Positions 33,213-46,266 of a stretch of 64,000 bases of DNA are shown here, piece after piece. The translations under genes were made by a program, and so were the position numbers. The first letter of the stretch is position 1. The number at the start of each line of letters is the position of its first letter. Origin of the DNA: Nectonema munidae (taxonomy: Eukaryota > Nematomorpha > Nectonematoida > Nectonematidae); NCBI GenBank assembly GCA_030549495.1, contig JAUIRK010000042.1:1-64000 (forward strand), read 5' to 3'. Under the pieces are notes generated by a model. That model had not been told where the DNA came from, searched no databases, and saw only the letters and a list, made by a program, of their open reading frames with translations.

Positions 33213-34047
33213 AGAAAAGTATGAGACATATTTTCCTACACAATAATATTTTCTGGGAACATTTGTTTTAATTGAAGCAGTAATTTAAACAAAAAATGAC
33301 GACATCGTGTTCTTATCTGTTTTTCAGTTTTTCCATTTCATATCAATATCCATAAAATGTCTTTCTGTCTTTGAAAAAAATCTATAAAAAATCAGAAATC
33401 TAAAACTAATTTTTTTAAATCTAAACGATTTAAAAAATATATATAAATTTAGATTTAAATAATCCAAATTGGCAGGCGTAGGAAAGCAGCAAATTCATAT
33501 GTTATAACGAGCTACAGGGTATTATACGGAGGCACTGAAAATATAAGCACCACAGTATAAATCAGTAACTCCTAGCTCCTGTGTCCCGATCCCAAATGCG
33601 ATCGGAAAGCAAATTCCATGGAGTTGGGAATACATGAAAATGATTACAAGATTATTTAGCAGCCAACATCTGACTGTTAGATGTTTACAATCTAATTAAC
33701 GTAAGAGATTACCTGAGTAGGAAAAACAAGGGTATGGAAGAGGCGAGCCAAATTCATTCCTAGGCCAGGAAAAATAGTGCGGGTTAGCGACCAAAAGGGC
33801 ATTGGGGATAATATCTTTCCTCTTATCAACCCCATATAAATATAGGAAAGGGAGGGAAGGAAGAAATCTGAATCAGACGTGATTAAGGCCATCTTAAGAA
33901 GAAAACTATGAAATTTTTGAAATGAGTGGTATAGAGAGAAGATACAAAAAAAAGTTCTATCTTTCAAGGTATTGCTTCTTTTAAACAATTGGAAAAGGTT
34001 GAAAAATCGTGTCAATTGAATTAACAATTTTATTGAATTTCTATTGC

Positions 34048-34223
34048 TTCAAGTTAAAAACTGGTCGTGTGCTGTCCATTTTTTGATCTTCAAATCAAAT
34101 CGATGGAAAATAAAATCGAAATATCCACACGCCCAAATGGTATAATGGTATAAGCATAGAGTCTCCATCCAGTAATCCTGGGTTCGATCCCTAATCTTGA
34201 CATCTCTATGATCTTTCCAGTTA
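34048..34223 (+). repeat. tRNA-derived SINE family B
   Basis: About 88% similar to 18354-18525, including the roughly 75 bp upstream of the tRNA-like part. A-box TGGTATAATGGTATAAGC, B-box GGGTTCGATCC, tail GACATCTCTATGATCTTTCC. Confidence 0.75.
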
Positions 34224-34801
34224 TCGAAGATTTAATCTCTCTCCTTAGAAGAAATACCGACACTAAAAATATATATATAAAAAAAGGATACATTCTTTTG
34301 AGATTCTCACTGGGAATGCTCGCTTTATTGTCAGCATCATTGGGAAGATCTTTGGTGTTTGGAAGAAGATATTTCGCAGAAAAATACCAACTCAGGGAAT
34401 TTTCGAAATTATTGCTTTCTGCTCCACGCAACTTCAGTATCTATTATTCAATTAAAAAAACAAATGTTATTGCTTCAATGATAAATAAAATTCTAAGCTC
34501 TCTTGTGTTCGATGATCCTCATTTACGGAACACTCTGTAGAAGCACTTAGACCAGTTTGGGTTATAGAAGTCAAATCCTATTTTGAGAAAATCGAATATA
34601 AGAGAACTTATGACAATGCAATGTTATAGGGTGGATATGATTCAAGGATACCCAAAAATTATAAAAAATGATTAAGTAATATTATAAAAAAACAATGAAT
34701 CAAGATGAAAGTAATCTTCCATGATATTTGCATAATTTTCATTGAATTTCAAAAATCTCGGATTTCATTGAAAAGGGCCTTGCTTCGAATAAAAGTCTGG
34801 G

Positions 34802-35090
34802 TCAAAAGGATAGAGAGTCCGGGGTCGCAAAGGAACCCAGGATCGTGTGGTATAACAAAGTGTTGGCATTTGTTCCGTAGAGAAGTACACTCAGATCATT
34901 CATTCGAGTAAAAATACCAGAGAAATAAGCTGGTATTTGATTGAACTTTTTACATTGATTCAGAAAAGCTTCAATTTCTTCTCGTAATTGAAAAAAAATA
35001 GGTTTCAGCTTGTCCATGAGAAAGCGCAAATGAATGGTTGTTGGAATGCTTGTTTCCAAACACTTTAGAGATGTAGGTTCTGAAGACTTT
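34802..35090 (-). pseudogene. hAT (ZBED5-like) transposase internal fragment
   Basis: The minus frame reads LRFLMDKLKPIFFQLREEI and, further on, YFSGIFTRMNDLSVLLYG. This resembles the REEI...LNDLNLSLQG part of SCAND3/ZBED5-type hAT proteins. It ends at a TGA and no flanking parts are present, so it is an isolated fragment. Confidence 0.55.
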
Positions 35091-35334
35091 TAAAGTTTTG
35101 AAATAAATATGATAAGGGATATTCAATTTTTCAATTTTTTGCGTATATTTTTACGAATAGAAATTTGAAACATCGTATTTTCTGTTCAATTGATAATATA
35201 CTTTTTGAAAAATTTGAGAAATCAATGAAGACTTTACAACACGCTTTTAGTGACAAATTTGGGAAAATATGACTCGCGTCGTTACTACCACTCGCTTCTA
35301 AGATAACGATGAAAGCATCCGCACTTTGTTACGG

Positions 35335-35460
35335 TTAACTTTTTTGAGGACCAGGATTTTGGGGAGTAATCGTTTTCTTTTTTTTCAACGAATCTTATAC
35401 ATTTAAAGAAAGCGCTTTTCACTTCTTGGGCTTCATTCTTTCTGCAAACATTTTAATGGG
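35335..35460. mobile_element. Degraded TTAA MITE
   Basis: TTAA at 35335-35338 is followed by CTTTTTTGAGGACCAGGATTTTG, close to the left end of the MITE at 44190. The right end is eroded. Confidence 0.4.
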
Positions 35461-36600
35461 ATGCAAGAATGAAACGGCTCTTGATGCGTGAACTAACGAT
35501 GATCACTTATTGAGCGCAAAAGACAGACAAGATGTGAGAAAAATCCGAATGTGAGTTCAAGAATTTGCATGCAATAAAATTACCATATGTTTGTAATGTG
35601 AAGGCAAAATATCGTATGGCTAAATGTATTATAGTTGAGAAAAATGAAGACATTTTCCTTGATTTTTGGTTATCGTTTTCGTTAATGTGGTGAATAAAGA
35701 AGCTGACTGAAAGACTGGAGTTTTTATTCAACAAAATGGATACACAAAGTGATGTAACAAGAAAAAGCGGTTGTTTATATATAAGGAAATATGAATAAGT
35801 GTATGGACGATTTGTAACATAGTGACAACATTCAAATAGGAAAGCAAACAAGTTTTAATAGAAAGAGATAGGGTGTAAAGTATATTCAAACATAATAATT
35901 AAAATGAGTGTTATATTGAAATGTAAAAGGAGAGAAATGACTTTCTTTGTTAAATTAGAATATTACAGTTAATAACATTTTTATGTTAGCCATTGGGTTG
36001 ATTTCCTCAATTTTTCATCATATATATTTTGATTGTCAGTGTCATAATGGAGTATGAAATCAAGGCGCGAAATATATTTATTCAAAGCTTCTCAAAATCA
36101 AATTGAACATTTATCTTTCCAATGTTAATGGAATAAAAATCTTGGAACTTCATCGGAAAAAACTCGAAGAGGCATTTCTCCAACCGTCAGCAAACTTTTT
36201 CTTCTATATCATAAATTAGACTCATCTCCAAAAATTTTGAATAAAAAACTGAACTACTCCAAAATTTTGAACGAAATTACTAAATCGATAAATCGGTTTT
36301 CACCACATAGACAAAACTCCAATGATTTTTTCAAAAACTAATTAAGAAAAAACTTTTTTTACATTAGTGTATTTAAGAAGTTCAATTTTAATGTTTGTTT
36401 CAAAATTTGCAAAAATTAATTTTTTTTATATATGGCTCTCTGTTTAACTTTTGTTTAACTTTGCTACTAATTTAAATAAAATATTTTAGTTTTTTTTATT
36501 TCAATCTTTTAGGTATTTGAATTTTATTCCTTTTTTTATTTCCTAAAAATAGTCATATCTTGAACTTTTACGAAAAATTAAGGAATATTTTTCAGGTGGA
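35461..36600. other. Intergenic, no gene seen
   Basis: AT-rich DNA with no frame resembling a known protein. Confidence 0.5.
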
Positions 36601-36606
36601 GATAAC

Positions 36607-38457
36607 GGTAAACGGACCATATGCCAAAAGACACAATGCCCACAGACTGAATGCCTAACGGACAAAACGCCTAAAAGGCTGATGGTACGCACAGGCAAAA
36701 TTAAGTGTACTTCAGGCAGTTTGATCCATAAATTATAAAGAAAAGGTTTGCGTATTTAGATTTTAATTTTAAAAAACATTTTATCTGAGCCTAACTACTT
36801 AATTAAAAAAGAAGCTTACATGAGCTACCATTTTATGATCAATTTGATTATTTTGAGTATATATAATATACATATATATATAGTGACAACTTAATACAGC
36901 TTATAAACAAAGTTCTTTTTTGTTTTTCATTTTCCCTGTTACTTTCCTTAACAAAAAAACTTTCAACCAGCTTATTTGTTTAAAATTATTATTTGTCACC
37001 AAGGTGGAAAAAAGCTTCTATATGATGGCTTTGCATACGTCATAAACGGAAAGAAAAATACTCTTATATATTGGAGATGCGAAAAACGAAATTGTTGTAG
37101 CGTCAGCGGTATCACTTGTGGCGAAAAGATGCAAAAAGTTGTAAGTAATCATTCACATTCACCAGATTTAGCTCGCAATTATTCATTAAAAATTGAAGAA
37201 AAGATTAAAAAAAAAAGCAATCGCTGCAATCCAATGAAGTCACAGCATCGATCTGTCATCAACCGCTCTACAAGTAAAAGCTACCGTTGAGTGTATGTGG
37301 TGCATTGCCTAAAAAAGCATAACTCGTGATGTGAGACGTGAAAGAGCAAGGGCTGATGCACATGAAAATCACAATGTTACTACAAGAGGTGATAACTTCA
37401 TACTTCATGATGAATCAATCAGAAAGCATGAAAATTTATTCTACTACAAAAAAAGTGGACATTTTACGAGCAAAAAACAAGTGGCTTAGTGATGGGAGAT
37501 TTTCTTGTGCGCCAATCAATACACAACTATACACAATTCATGCCTACGTTGCTTCAAGCACAACATTAGCACCACTCTACTTACTCTATCTTAAAACAAT
37601 AAAATTTATATCTAAAGTCAGTTACAATAGATTTTGAACAAGCAGTAATAAAAGCTTTAAGAAAGTGTTTTCAGCTGTCTACGGTTGCTTTTTTCATTTT
37701 ACACCTTTTTGTCTTTGGCGAAAAGTTCAAAGTTTAGGTTTACAAAGCTGATACTAACCAACATCCTAAAAATGACTTGATAATAAAGCAAGTACAAGCT
37801 TTAGCTTTTGTTCCACCAAATTATTTTGTTGATTTATTTTTAGAATTAATGCATTCGCTAGATAAAGAAAACGACAAAGTTTTGAGCAATTTTTTGAATC
37901 AACCTGGCTTGGCATGGTTCAGCGCGGCAAACGAAAGCGTCTAAAATTCGATATTCAAGCATGGAATGTTTTTAACAGAATTAAAGCAGATTTGCCAAGA
38001 ACTAATAATTCACTAGAAGGATGGCATCAAGGTTTTTACAGAAGAGTTGGAGTTACTCATCCAACCATTGAAAAATTACTCAAAATGATCAAACTGGAAT
38101 AAGCAAATACAGAAGTGATCCTTGAGCAAATGTTTTTGGGCGAAATATATATAGAGTTAATAAAGAGTGTATTGAAAAAAATGAAAGAATAAAAAAAGTT
38201 CATGCCACCAAGTATGACAAAGACAAAGGTTTAGACTATTTACGGTCCGTAGCACATAATTTGAGTAATTTTTCAATAAAAAATTGTCACTTTTTCAACC
38301 TTTCTTCTTCTACTAGTAATCTTTAGTAGGCATTTTGTCCATTAGGCATTAAGCTGTTAGGCGTTCAGTTCATTAGGCATTTAGTCCGTTGGCATACAGT
38401 ATGTAGGCAATGTGTCCTTAGTCATTCAGTCTTTAGGCATTTAGTCTGCTCATGGGC
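36607..38457 (+). mobile_element. Decayed MULE with FLYWCH domain
   Basis: The ends (about 36607-36695 and 38325-38457) are inverted and built from repeated words such as GCCTAACGGACAAAA and TAGGCATTTAGTC. A GATAAC word abuts both ends (36601-36606 and 38458-38463) and may be part of the target duplication, although MULEs usually make 9-10 bp. The 1851-bp body holds a broken MULE transposase. Confidence 0.7.
36960..38290 (+). pseudogene. MULE transposase remnant with N-terminal FLYWCH finger
   Basis: 36976-37290 encodes a FLYWCH zinc finger (GGKKLLYDGFAYV, WRCEKRNCC, HSHSPD). 37338-37637 continues with the MULE domain start (WLSDGRFSCAPINTQLYTIH). Later pieces in other frames give DFEQAVIKAL, FHFTPF, ALAFVPPNY and NNSLEGWHQGFYRRVG with HPTIEKLLK. 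The order is correct for a Mutator-like transposase, but stops and frame changes interrupt it. Confidence 0.8.
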
Positions 38458-38463
38458 GATAAC

Positions 38464-40465
38464 TAATCTATTTTTAGTTAGGAAGTCTTGTGAATATAAA
38501 TGGTAGTGAAAGACATCGTGCCATGAAGAATCAGCCGAGATTTAGAGAAAAAAATACAGAAAAACGTATAAATATTGCGAAAATAACAATTGGCTAGAAT
38601 ATCATTATATTCACAAAGCTTGAAGTAGGAATCCTTTAAAATCTATAATAACTTGGATATTTTTGCGTTTGACGGGCGTATTTGAAATAGAATATAGCTT
38701 CTCCTTGCCTTTCTATACTTTTTTTTACAATTTGTTTTACGTGATAGTATGTAAAAAAATAAATAAGTCCGTTAGTTAGTCAGTCAGTTAACTATCGAGT
38801 TAATTAACTAAAAACGAATTTTATATAAACTCTTTGGATATAATTTAATACATGTGTCTGTCAAATTGAAAATATCTAATGTTTTGATTTGACGCGACAT
38901 TGTCCGAGAACACACATGCACTTACTTCCCCATATGACAATTCAAAAGAAAGAGAGAACAATTTTGAAATAAATAGGATAGTTGGAGATTACTTTACTGC
39001 GAAGACCATTGGCGGAAGATGAATTGGATGAGGGAGATAGAAGCAGGACAACACTGTAGGGTAGGACTTTTGATGAGTGATACGAAGCTAATCAAAAATA
39101 CAATTAGGCAATAGAAAACATCCCCATCTGTAGAACCTCTGTCTCAGAATTACTCGAGACTTCAAGGGCTTTTTAAACTTCTTCATTCTTCAGAGAATAA
39201 AGCTGGGACTCAAGAAAATCATTCCTTTCATTTTTCTATTTTATTCCCTTATAAATAGCATCTTTCAAAATGGCTTGTATGATTGAAACTTATCGACTGT
39301 CATAATCCCTTGCATCTAAAACAAAATGCTTTGTTATTCATACAACATTTGTCTCTTGTGAATGTGACAGAAACTTTTGTAACTTTCAAAAAGAAAAACA
39401 ACAATTTAGCTTTTTTAAAAGGTACTTTTTAAATAAGGATTAGTTTTTTTCTTTTTATGCTAAAAGGTTTTTGGTACCCACATTGCTGTTTATATCTTTT
39501 ATTCTATTTTATCAATCTAACCTTTCATTTCTCAAAGAAACAATTCTCACAAGACATTAGAAACTCCTACCCATGTGTGTATCAGCCCATGGTACACTCC
39601 GCAACGTGATATTATGTCGCTTAAAAGGATATAAGAATTGTATATATATACGCATCAAATCCTACAGACTTCTTTCAAAATCGAGAAAATTCAGAGTCGA
39701 GAGATGGCAGTGGAAACTTAGCATAAATTGTTCCTGGGTTAGAATCCCAATCGTGGCGTTAAAGAAAATTATTCTTCCATTGAATGTCATAAAGAAGATA
39801 AAAAAATTTATTCAATGCTATATGAATAATGCATATGTTTAAAAAAAACTATAAAAAAAAAATGAAATAAAATTTTGCATGATAAAAAAATTCTGTTTCA
39901 TAAATTATAGTGAAAATATATAAAAATGGAATAAATTGCTTGTGCATGAATTAACCTAGAAGCAAAGGATTCCGGTTGTTACGTTTGTCAATTTGAGGCC
40001 TTTGAAATGAGAGTGTAAAACAGGGATGCTTCATGGTTGATTAATTTACGACTCAATCAATTTCCCACTTGATTTAACTATCGCATTTAAAGCAAAATGT
40101 ATTAGTGATCAAACGAGTCTTAGAGTAAAGATAGGGTAAATGTGAGGAAATTTAGTAATTTCTCGCAGCAATGACGATAAATAAGCGCTGTACCAGCTAC
40201 AGTCACCATATGGTACTGCCGGCTCGGTGTTCAATTGTTAGTTTGTGAGTTAGTATTATTGGAAAAATAATTGCAATCTAAAACGAGCTAAATAAATATG
40301 TATATGTAATTAATTGCTTAATTAACTGACAAGCTGATAAACAGGCATAATAATTCATAACATGAAGACTTATTAAAAGACGTTTTTAATATTTATTTTT
40401 TAGTAAAATTTCCAAAAAAAAAGATTTTTTTAATTTTTGAATAAACATCTTACATTGATCTATAC
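38464..40465. other. Intergenic, no gene seen
   Basis: AT-rich DNA with a GTTA/GTCA tract at about 38768-38810. A tRNA-like remnant lies at about 39690-39760 (CTGGGTTAGAATCCCA). Confidence 0.45.
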
Positions 40466-40500
40466 CAGTGCTTGCCAAAGTGTGGGACGCGTACCATAGA
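40466..40500 (+). mobile_element. hAT left-end remnant
   Basis: CAGTGCTTGCCAAAGTGTGG resembles the CAGTGGTTCTCAAAGTGTGG ends of Charlie-like hAT elements. No matching right end was found within 1 kb. Confidence 0.4.
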
Positions 40501-41391
40501 AGTGTATAAGATATATTCAAAGTTGAAAAAGAAGCTTACGAGAAAAGAATATTACGCTATTTTCGAGTGTAAAGTGATCAGAGTTCGGCATAAGAAGTAG
40601 GAAAAGTTAGATTAAATACAACTGAAATGAGAATGCTAAGAATCACGTGTTTAAAGTTCATTTAAAATCTAAAATAAGTAATGAAAAAGTAAGAACTCTT
40701 TGTCAAGTCAAGGAAATAAATAAGTCTCTAGAAAAACAGAGATTCAGAAGAAAGAAGAGTCAGAAGAAGAGCTTATCAACCAAGGTATATAAGGAACAAA
40801 CTAAGCGGGTAAACTTGGAAAGCAGTAGTCGAGAAAGATATGCAAAAAAGAGATTTAAGAGTGGGCGAAGAGCAAAATAGAGAAATTTGGAGACGAATGA
40901 TTAAGAAGTGAATAGTTAGTAATTGATTGATTTAATTTAAAAGTTCATAAATATAATTTGGTGCAGAAAAAAATTAAGTTTGTTTATAACTTCAAAAATA
41001 TTTTCAACAGCATATCTTTGGAAAAGAGGATTTCCACCGTTATAATACGATTTAAAAAAACAAGCAACAAAATGGATTTGAAGATCAAATCACCTTGAGA
41101 AGGAAAGTTGTAGTAAAGAGAAAACAACATCATTTTTCAAAGTGTCCTCTAAAATAATTATTCGTTTTCTACTATCTTTCAATAGTTATAAAATGGATGC
41201 ATCCGTCAAAGATCGTATTAGCGGAAATCATATTCGTATGCGAAAAAATAAAGCTTACCATGAGTTTTGAAAAGACACCATTTTCTGTGGCTGGAATGTT
41301 TCAAGCAAATCGCAGCAATAAATTCTTTAACTGAAAGTAAATAATAAAGATAGATAAATATGTCTATCACAAGAATAACATAAAGCATTAC

Positions 41392-41605
41392 GCCAGGCTG
41401 GCATTGTGGTTAGACCACAGGGATTTTTTTTCCAAAGGTCTCGGGTTCGATTCCCGATGTACGCGAAATAGAATTTCTTGTTCTTTAACATGATGCTATC
41501 CGGTTGACGTCAAGAAGGGCATCCACGCTCCAATAAAAGTCCTACGATTTAAATTTTTGTGTTACCCTGTGGATACGGGAACAAGTGATACGAAGTTTTT
41601 TTTAT
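41392..41605 (+). repeat. tRNA-derived SINE with RTE-like tail
   Basis: The tRNA-like head (A-box TGGCATTGTGGTTAGACCA, B-box GGGTTCGATTCCC) is followed by a tail containing AAGAAGGGCATCC. That word is common in RTE LINE 3' ends and in many invertebrate SINEs, which suggests mobilisation by an RTE-type reverse transcriptase. Confidence 0.7.
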
Positions 41606-42645
41606 TAAGCCACAGGATCTCAGAATGGAATTCGCAAATCGCAGTGGGTTGGTTCACAAAATGATTTCAAAGGGTAGTTGAAGGTTGAAGCAAACATTTT
41701 TGAAATACTTTCTTTCTGCTTGGTAACCTCAGTTAGAACACTTTTTGTATCGAATTAAACTGCGACTAAACGTAAAACTAAGCAGGATTATTCATTCATT
41801 CAACATATGTGGTTTAGTCATAGATCATTCAATTTCAAACAAAAACTCATTTTCAAAAGTTATTAAAATAGAAATAAATGTTAATATATAAACGAAAAGA
41901 CAAGATTTTTAGGGTATAGGAGAAAAATGATTATAGTGGAAAGGGAAACATTCACATGGAAATGCTAAAGTGTGCCCAAAAATTGATGCTAACAAATGAG
42001 CTAACAAATGAAACTAACAATATGAGCTAATTTTTACTTTGAAAATAAAAAAAAGAACTTGAAGATGTCTGTATATGTTGAAGATGTCTTGAAAATGGTC
42101 TGTATATATATATATGCAAATGAGAACGGTTAACATATTTATTCTCGACGGTGTTACAAACTTCACTTAAAATGTGAACACTATGCCATCTATCTTGTTG
42201 TCATATCAATAAATTTAGTCAAAACATGTGTTTGAGATTAAAGTATGGGAAAATTGTTAAATCTTGATTAGCCTATCTAAATTACTTTCCAATTTCAAGT
42301 CAACAAATATCTTTTAGAGGCAGTATAAGCATAGAATATCCAAGTTATAAAGTTTTGCACACATATGTAGCAGTGTGGAGCAGAGATCAGCAATACCCGT
42401 TTTCTTCTTTCTTTACATTCTATACAACGTTTTCCTTTTTATCTATTTTATCATTAATCATGAAACAAGTGAACAATTTTGTATCGTAAAAATATAAAGC
42501 AATAAAATTTGTGTTTTATCATTTGCAACACCTCTTTTAAACTTTAATAATTGAATTATTTGTGAATAAAAATATAAATAAAATAAAAATGTTTTTTGCA
42601 TTATTACTGTAACTTCTTGAAAAATAAAATTGTATATACCTTAGC

Positions 42646-43062
42646 AGGGGCGGATCTAGAAATTGGCATTAGGGGGGCAGATTTTACTAAACTAGAACTC
42701 AAATTTGAAGCATATAAGCTTTATCAAAAATTTTAAAACAAAAAGAAGAATGAGAGCATTAAAACGATCCTAATTCATTGAACTGCGAAGTGAATTGATG
42801 TGGTAAAACTTGATGTGTTTAAATAATAAATTTACAAAAAAAATTGGATAATATAAAGGTAATAAGTATCACACTTAACTACGATTGAAACATAAAAAAC
42901 TTTTTAGGACTTCTCACTTTAGAGAAAGATTGAATCTAAAAAACGAGTTGCAGAAATCAGCATAATATTTGAGTTCTACGAAAAGAATTAGCTCAAGAAA
43001 AATGGTCAAGCAATTGGCAATGCAATTTTCGCCGGTTCCGCCCCCCTTTAAATCCGCCAGTG
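42646..43062. mobile_element. MITE of 417 bp with CTTAG duplication
   Basis: Left end CAGGGGCGGATCTAGAAA; right end read inward CACTGGCGGATTTAAAGG. Perfect 5-bp duplications CTTAG lie at 42641-42645 and 43063-43067. The interior is AT-rich and non-coding. The ends are hAT-like; a 5-bp duplication fits the hAT5 group better than the usual 8-bp hATs. Confidence 0.75.
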
Positions 43063-43937
43063 CTTAGTACCAGCTTGCCTGAGATCAAATAGCCCGGAAG
43101 TAAATTCAATATTGTGGAATTGTCGTAGCACCATTATATGAGCGAAGAAGATTTGCCCAATGGCCACAAATTTTGTGTCATGACTGAACAACTTACTTAT
43201 CCAATTGCCTATTCTTAAATTTAACTAAAAAACTAAATTCTTACCGCTAATGATAGTACTAGCTTTATTTTTAAATCACGTGCAAGATTTCTCGATTTTA
43301 AAGCATTACTACAGAGAAAAGGGAAACGACATTAAGCCATTTGATTGGCTAAAATGGGGAGAGCGATGAAATTGGTTAATGTGTAGCTTTAAATCATATT
43401 ACTGGATGCCATATGTTTTTTGCGAAATGAAAGACTTTTTCAAACTAAAATCAAACACACAATTCAAAAAAATGTTGCACAGATAAAAAAAAGTATTGTG
43501 TACATATGGCATTAATAAATCAAAAATTTTGACAGATTTATCAGACTATTTTGAACAGAAACGTGTTCTAAAGCAGGATTTGGAATTAAGGGGAGGGAAA
43601 TTTTTTTAGAAAATAGTTCAGCATTGTTTAAACAAATATTCAAATATCTTTTCAAAAATTGATTTTTACATCCAAATTAAAGTTTGGAAAGTTGAAATGA
43701 GCCATTTTTTGCACTTTATAGTGGGCTACTTTCACATTTTTTAAAATCTGCTACCGATTTAAACAAAAGGCTTGAGAAACAATGTAATCAGAAGTATCTT
43801 CCCATAAAAGTCAAATACATCGCCAAGAATTGGACATCTGAATTTGGCTTTGGGTTGCTTCGTGTTTGCAATTTTAAAGGTCTGCTGGGTCATTTCCATC
43901 AATAAATTTGCGGGCAATGAATTAAGTATCCTTTTAA

Positions 43938-44055
43938 CCCTTCGATTGAGGAACAGAACTTTGAGGACTAATCATTTGTTTTCTTTTTCAATGGAATTTT
44001 ATATATTAGAGGTAGAGGACGTTCATTTCCTGCGACATACTGTCTCAATATACTT
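43938..44055. mobile_element. Diverged TTAA MITE
   Basis: TTAA at 43934-43937 is followed by CCCTTCGATTGAGG. The interior TTTCTTTTTCAATGGAATTT is shared with the MITE at 44190. The right end is eroded. Confidence 0.55.
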
Positions 44056-44189
44056 CTAAGCGTTAAGATGTGATTCAATTTTAAAACAGCATGGAAATAC
44101 ATACGGTAAAACAAGATGAAGTGATGAAAAGTGAATTTAACGCTTTCTCACAAAGAGTTTGAAAGAAAAAAATATGTAAACATTTTTAA

Positions 44190-44311
44190 CCCTTTGAGGA
44201 CCAACATTTTGAAGAGAATTCGTCTGCTTTCTTTTTCAATGGAATTTTATATATTCAAAGCAGACGATTTTCATTTCTTGAGTCACTGGTGACCTACTGG
44301 TCCTCAAAGGG
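44190..44311. mobile_element. TTAA-flanked MITE, 122 bp
   Basis: It is bounded by TTAA (44186-44189 and 44312-44315). The terminal inverted repeats CCCTTTGAGGACCA are near perfect. Inside, CGTCTGCTTT and AAAGCAGACG form a second inverted pair, so nearly the whole element can fold back. Confidence 0.85.
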
Positions 44312-45064
44312 TTAAAAAAGAAGCACATAAATGTATACTTGTAAAGACATGGGGTGAGGAAATGAAGGATGCTTTGTTGGTTGAGGCATTAGAATTAGCA
44401 TAAATGTCATTGTTTTTCTTCCAATAAACGTGTATACTGGATGTCAATAGTTTCCAAAACTCCTACAAAATATTTGATAAATCAACTTGCATAATCCTGT
44501 TCTCAGCAAATAAGTGAAATGATTTCGTGGATATAATGATTCCAGATAATAATAATTAAAGTGAAAAAAGACACTAATCTTAATGAGTTAATTGACAGTC
44601 ACAAATTTATGAATATAGTTTTATGCATGATATATTGGAGTGTCGCGATAATGTCATTCTTATTGCTTTTTTTCTAATTGCAAATACTGTGTATAAAGAT
44701 TTGAAATGAAAATTAAGCATTCTAAACATTTTATCCCATTAGAATGAGAACTAATGGATCTTTTTCACTGATTTTTATATTTCCATTATAACAGACTATG
44801 TGTTGAATCTTAAAATTTGTTTATAATTGAACAAAATAGATTGAAAATTAAGTTCGGATATAACATTAATTTAAAATTTAAAATTCAAAAATCAATAAAA
44901 TGTTCATCAAACATATGGTCTACGATGAATGAAAAATGCAGTCTTAGATTAAAATTTTTTTTTAAATACCACAAAATTTAAATGGGAAAAAATAAAACAT
45001 AAAATTCTCTATCTTTTCAGAAAACTCTCTGATGTATATTTTTAACATTATTTAATTGATCAAA

Positions 45065-45182
45065 GGCGTGAGTAGGTTGGTTAGATGCTGGATTCGATAA
45101 CTCAAGGTCTTGGGTTCGATCTCGCATCAGGCCTACTTTCCCATAGTTCGATACAAGCGGCGCAATTGTGCCTTCTTGATGG
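45065..45182 (+). repeat. tRNA-derived SINE family A
   Basis: GGTTGGTTAGATGCTGG, GGGTTCGATCTCGC and GGCGCAATTGTGCC in the family order. An AAAAATAAATAAAG stretch follows as a possible tail. Confidence 0.8.
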
Positions 45183-46266
45183 AACATCCCACGATAAAAA
45201 TAAATAAAGTTCTTCTCCTTCTTCATCTTCTTGAGAAGTTCCTTGCCCCCTCCTTTCACTGCTTGTAAAATGAATTTTATTTTGAAATATATGCCCAAAT
45301 TTTAGAAATAGTACTTTTAAAAAAAATAGCTTTAATGCCACTTGAAGCGTAGCTTCCCGTTTATAATTAAAGAATCGTCTGAAAGAATTTAATGTGATCA
45401 TTTAACTTGTATATATTTATATAATTATTGGTGGCAGAAAATAATTTATATTTTTGATTCTTATTTGCGTTAACTTTTTTTGGAAGTCTGCAATAAAAAT
45501 TCTTTATTTTATTGGCATATTTTTTTTCCTTAGTTATCGGTATCGAACCCTAGGAAAGAATATTCTTGCACAACTGGATAAGCGATGGAGAGTGGCATGA
45601 TGCCGTTTCGAACGCGAGCCAACCAGAGCAAGAAGCCACGCTTCAACCTATCTAAATCTTTTTTTGGTTAATCATTGAGCAACGTGATTACTATTTGACC
45701 CTTTAAAATATTGTACTGTGAATGTTTTCTTGAATATACTTAATTTTAACGCCATCTATACTCTTATTTCTTCAATTTTAATAATACCAAAAAAGTTGTA
45801 CTATTTTTTTTTGAAATCCGTTTACATGCTAGTTTTGAAATAGTTTCTATGATGTAAATAAGTTTCAAATTTGTAATGGACAAAATTGTCAATGATTCGT
45901 TAAGCAAGGGAACGAAAAACACGACATATATACCACAAAATATTTTATTAAGCGAAAAAGAGTTAATAACAACTTAGAAAATCGCATCTATAATAAAAAT
46001 TATATTACACATATACACTATACAGACTTAAGATGTGCCCAGCGTTCATCATCTATCTATAGGTACCTTTTTTAAACTTACCAGCATCTTTTCTGTATAC
46101 ATAAAATTCTTTTTTTTATCTGTAATCCAAATCCATACTTACAAACATTTTTCATTCATAATGGCATAAACTAAGCAATTACCCAAAATTGCCAATCATT
46201 GTTCAATTCTTCATCACGTGATCTAGAATTTAAAAATAAAGCAAATTCAAATATTTTTTCTCTTAA

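Noticed and set aside
34208-34540. 110-codon plus frame starting in SINE B
   Set aside because: Its first codons lie in the SINE tail and the opposite strand looks more exon-like.
40647-40880. 77-codon lysine/arginine-rich frame
   Set aside because: Composition follows purine-rich DNA; no domain, splice or poly(A) context.
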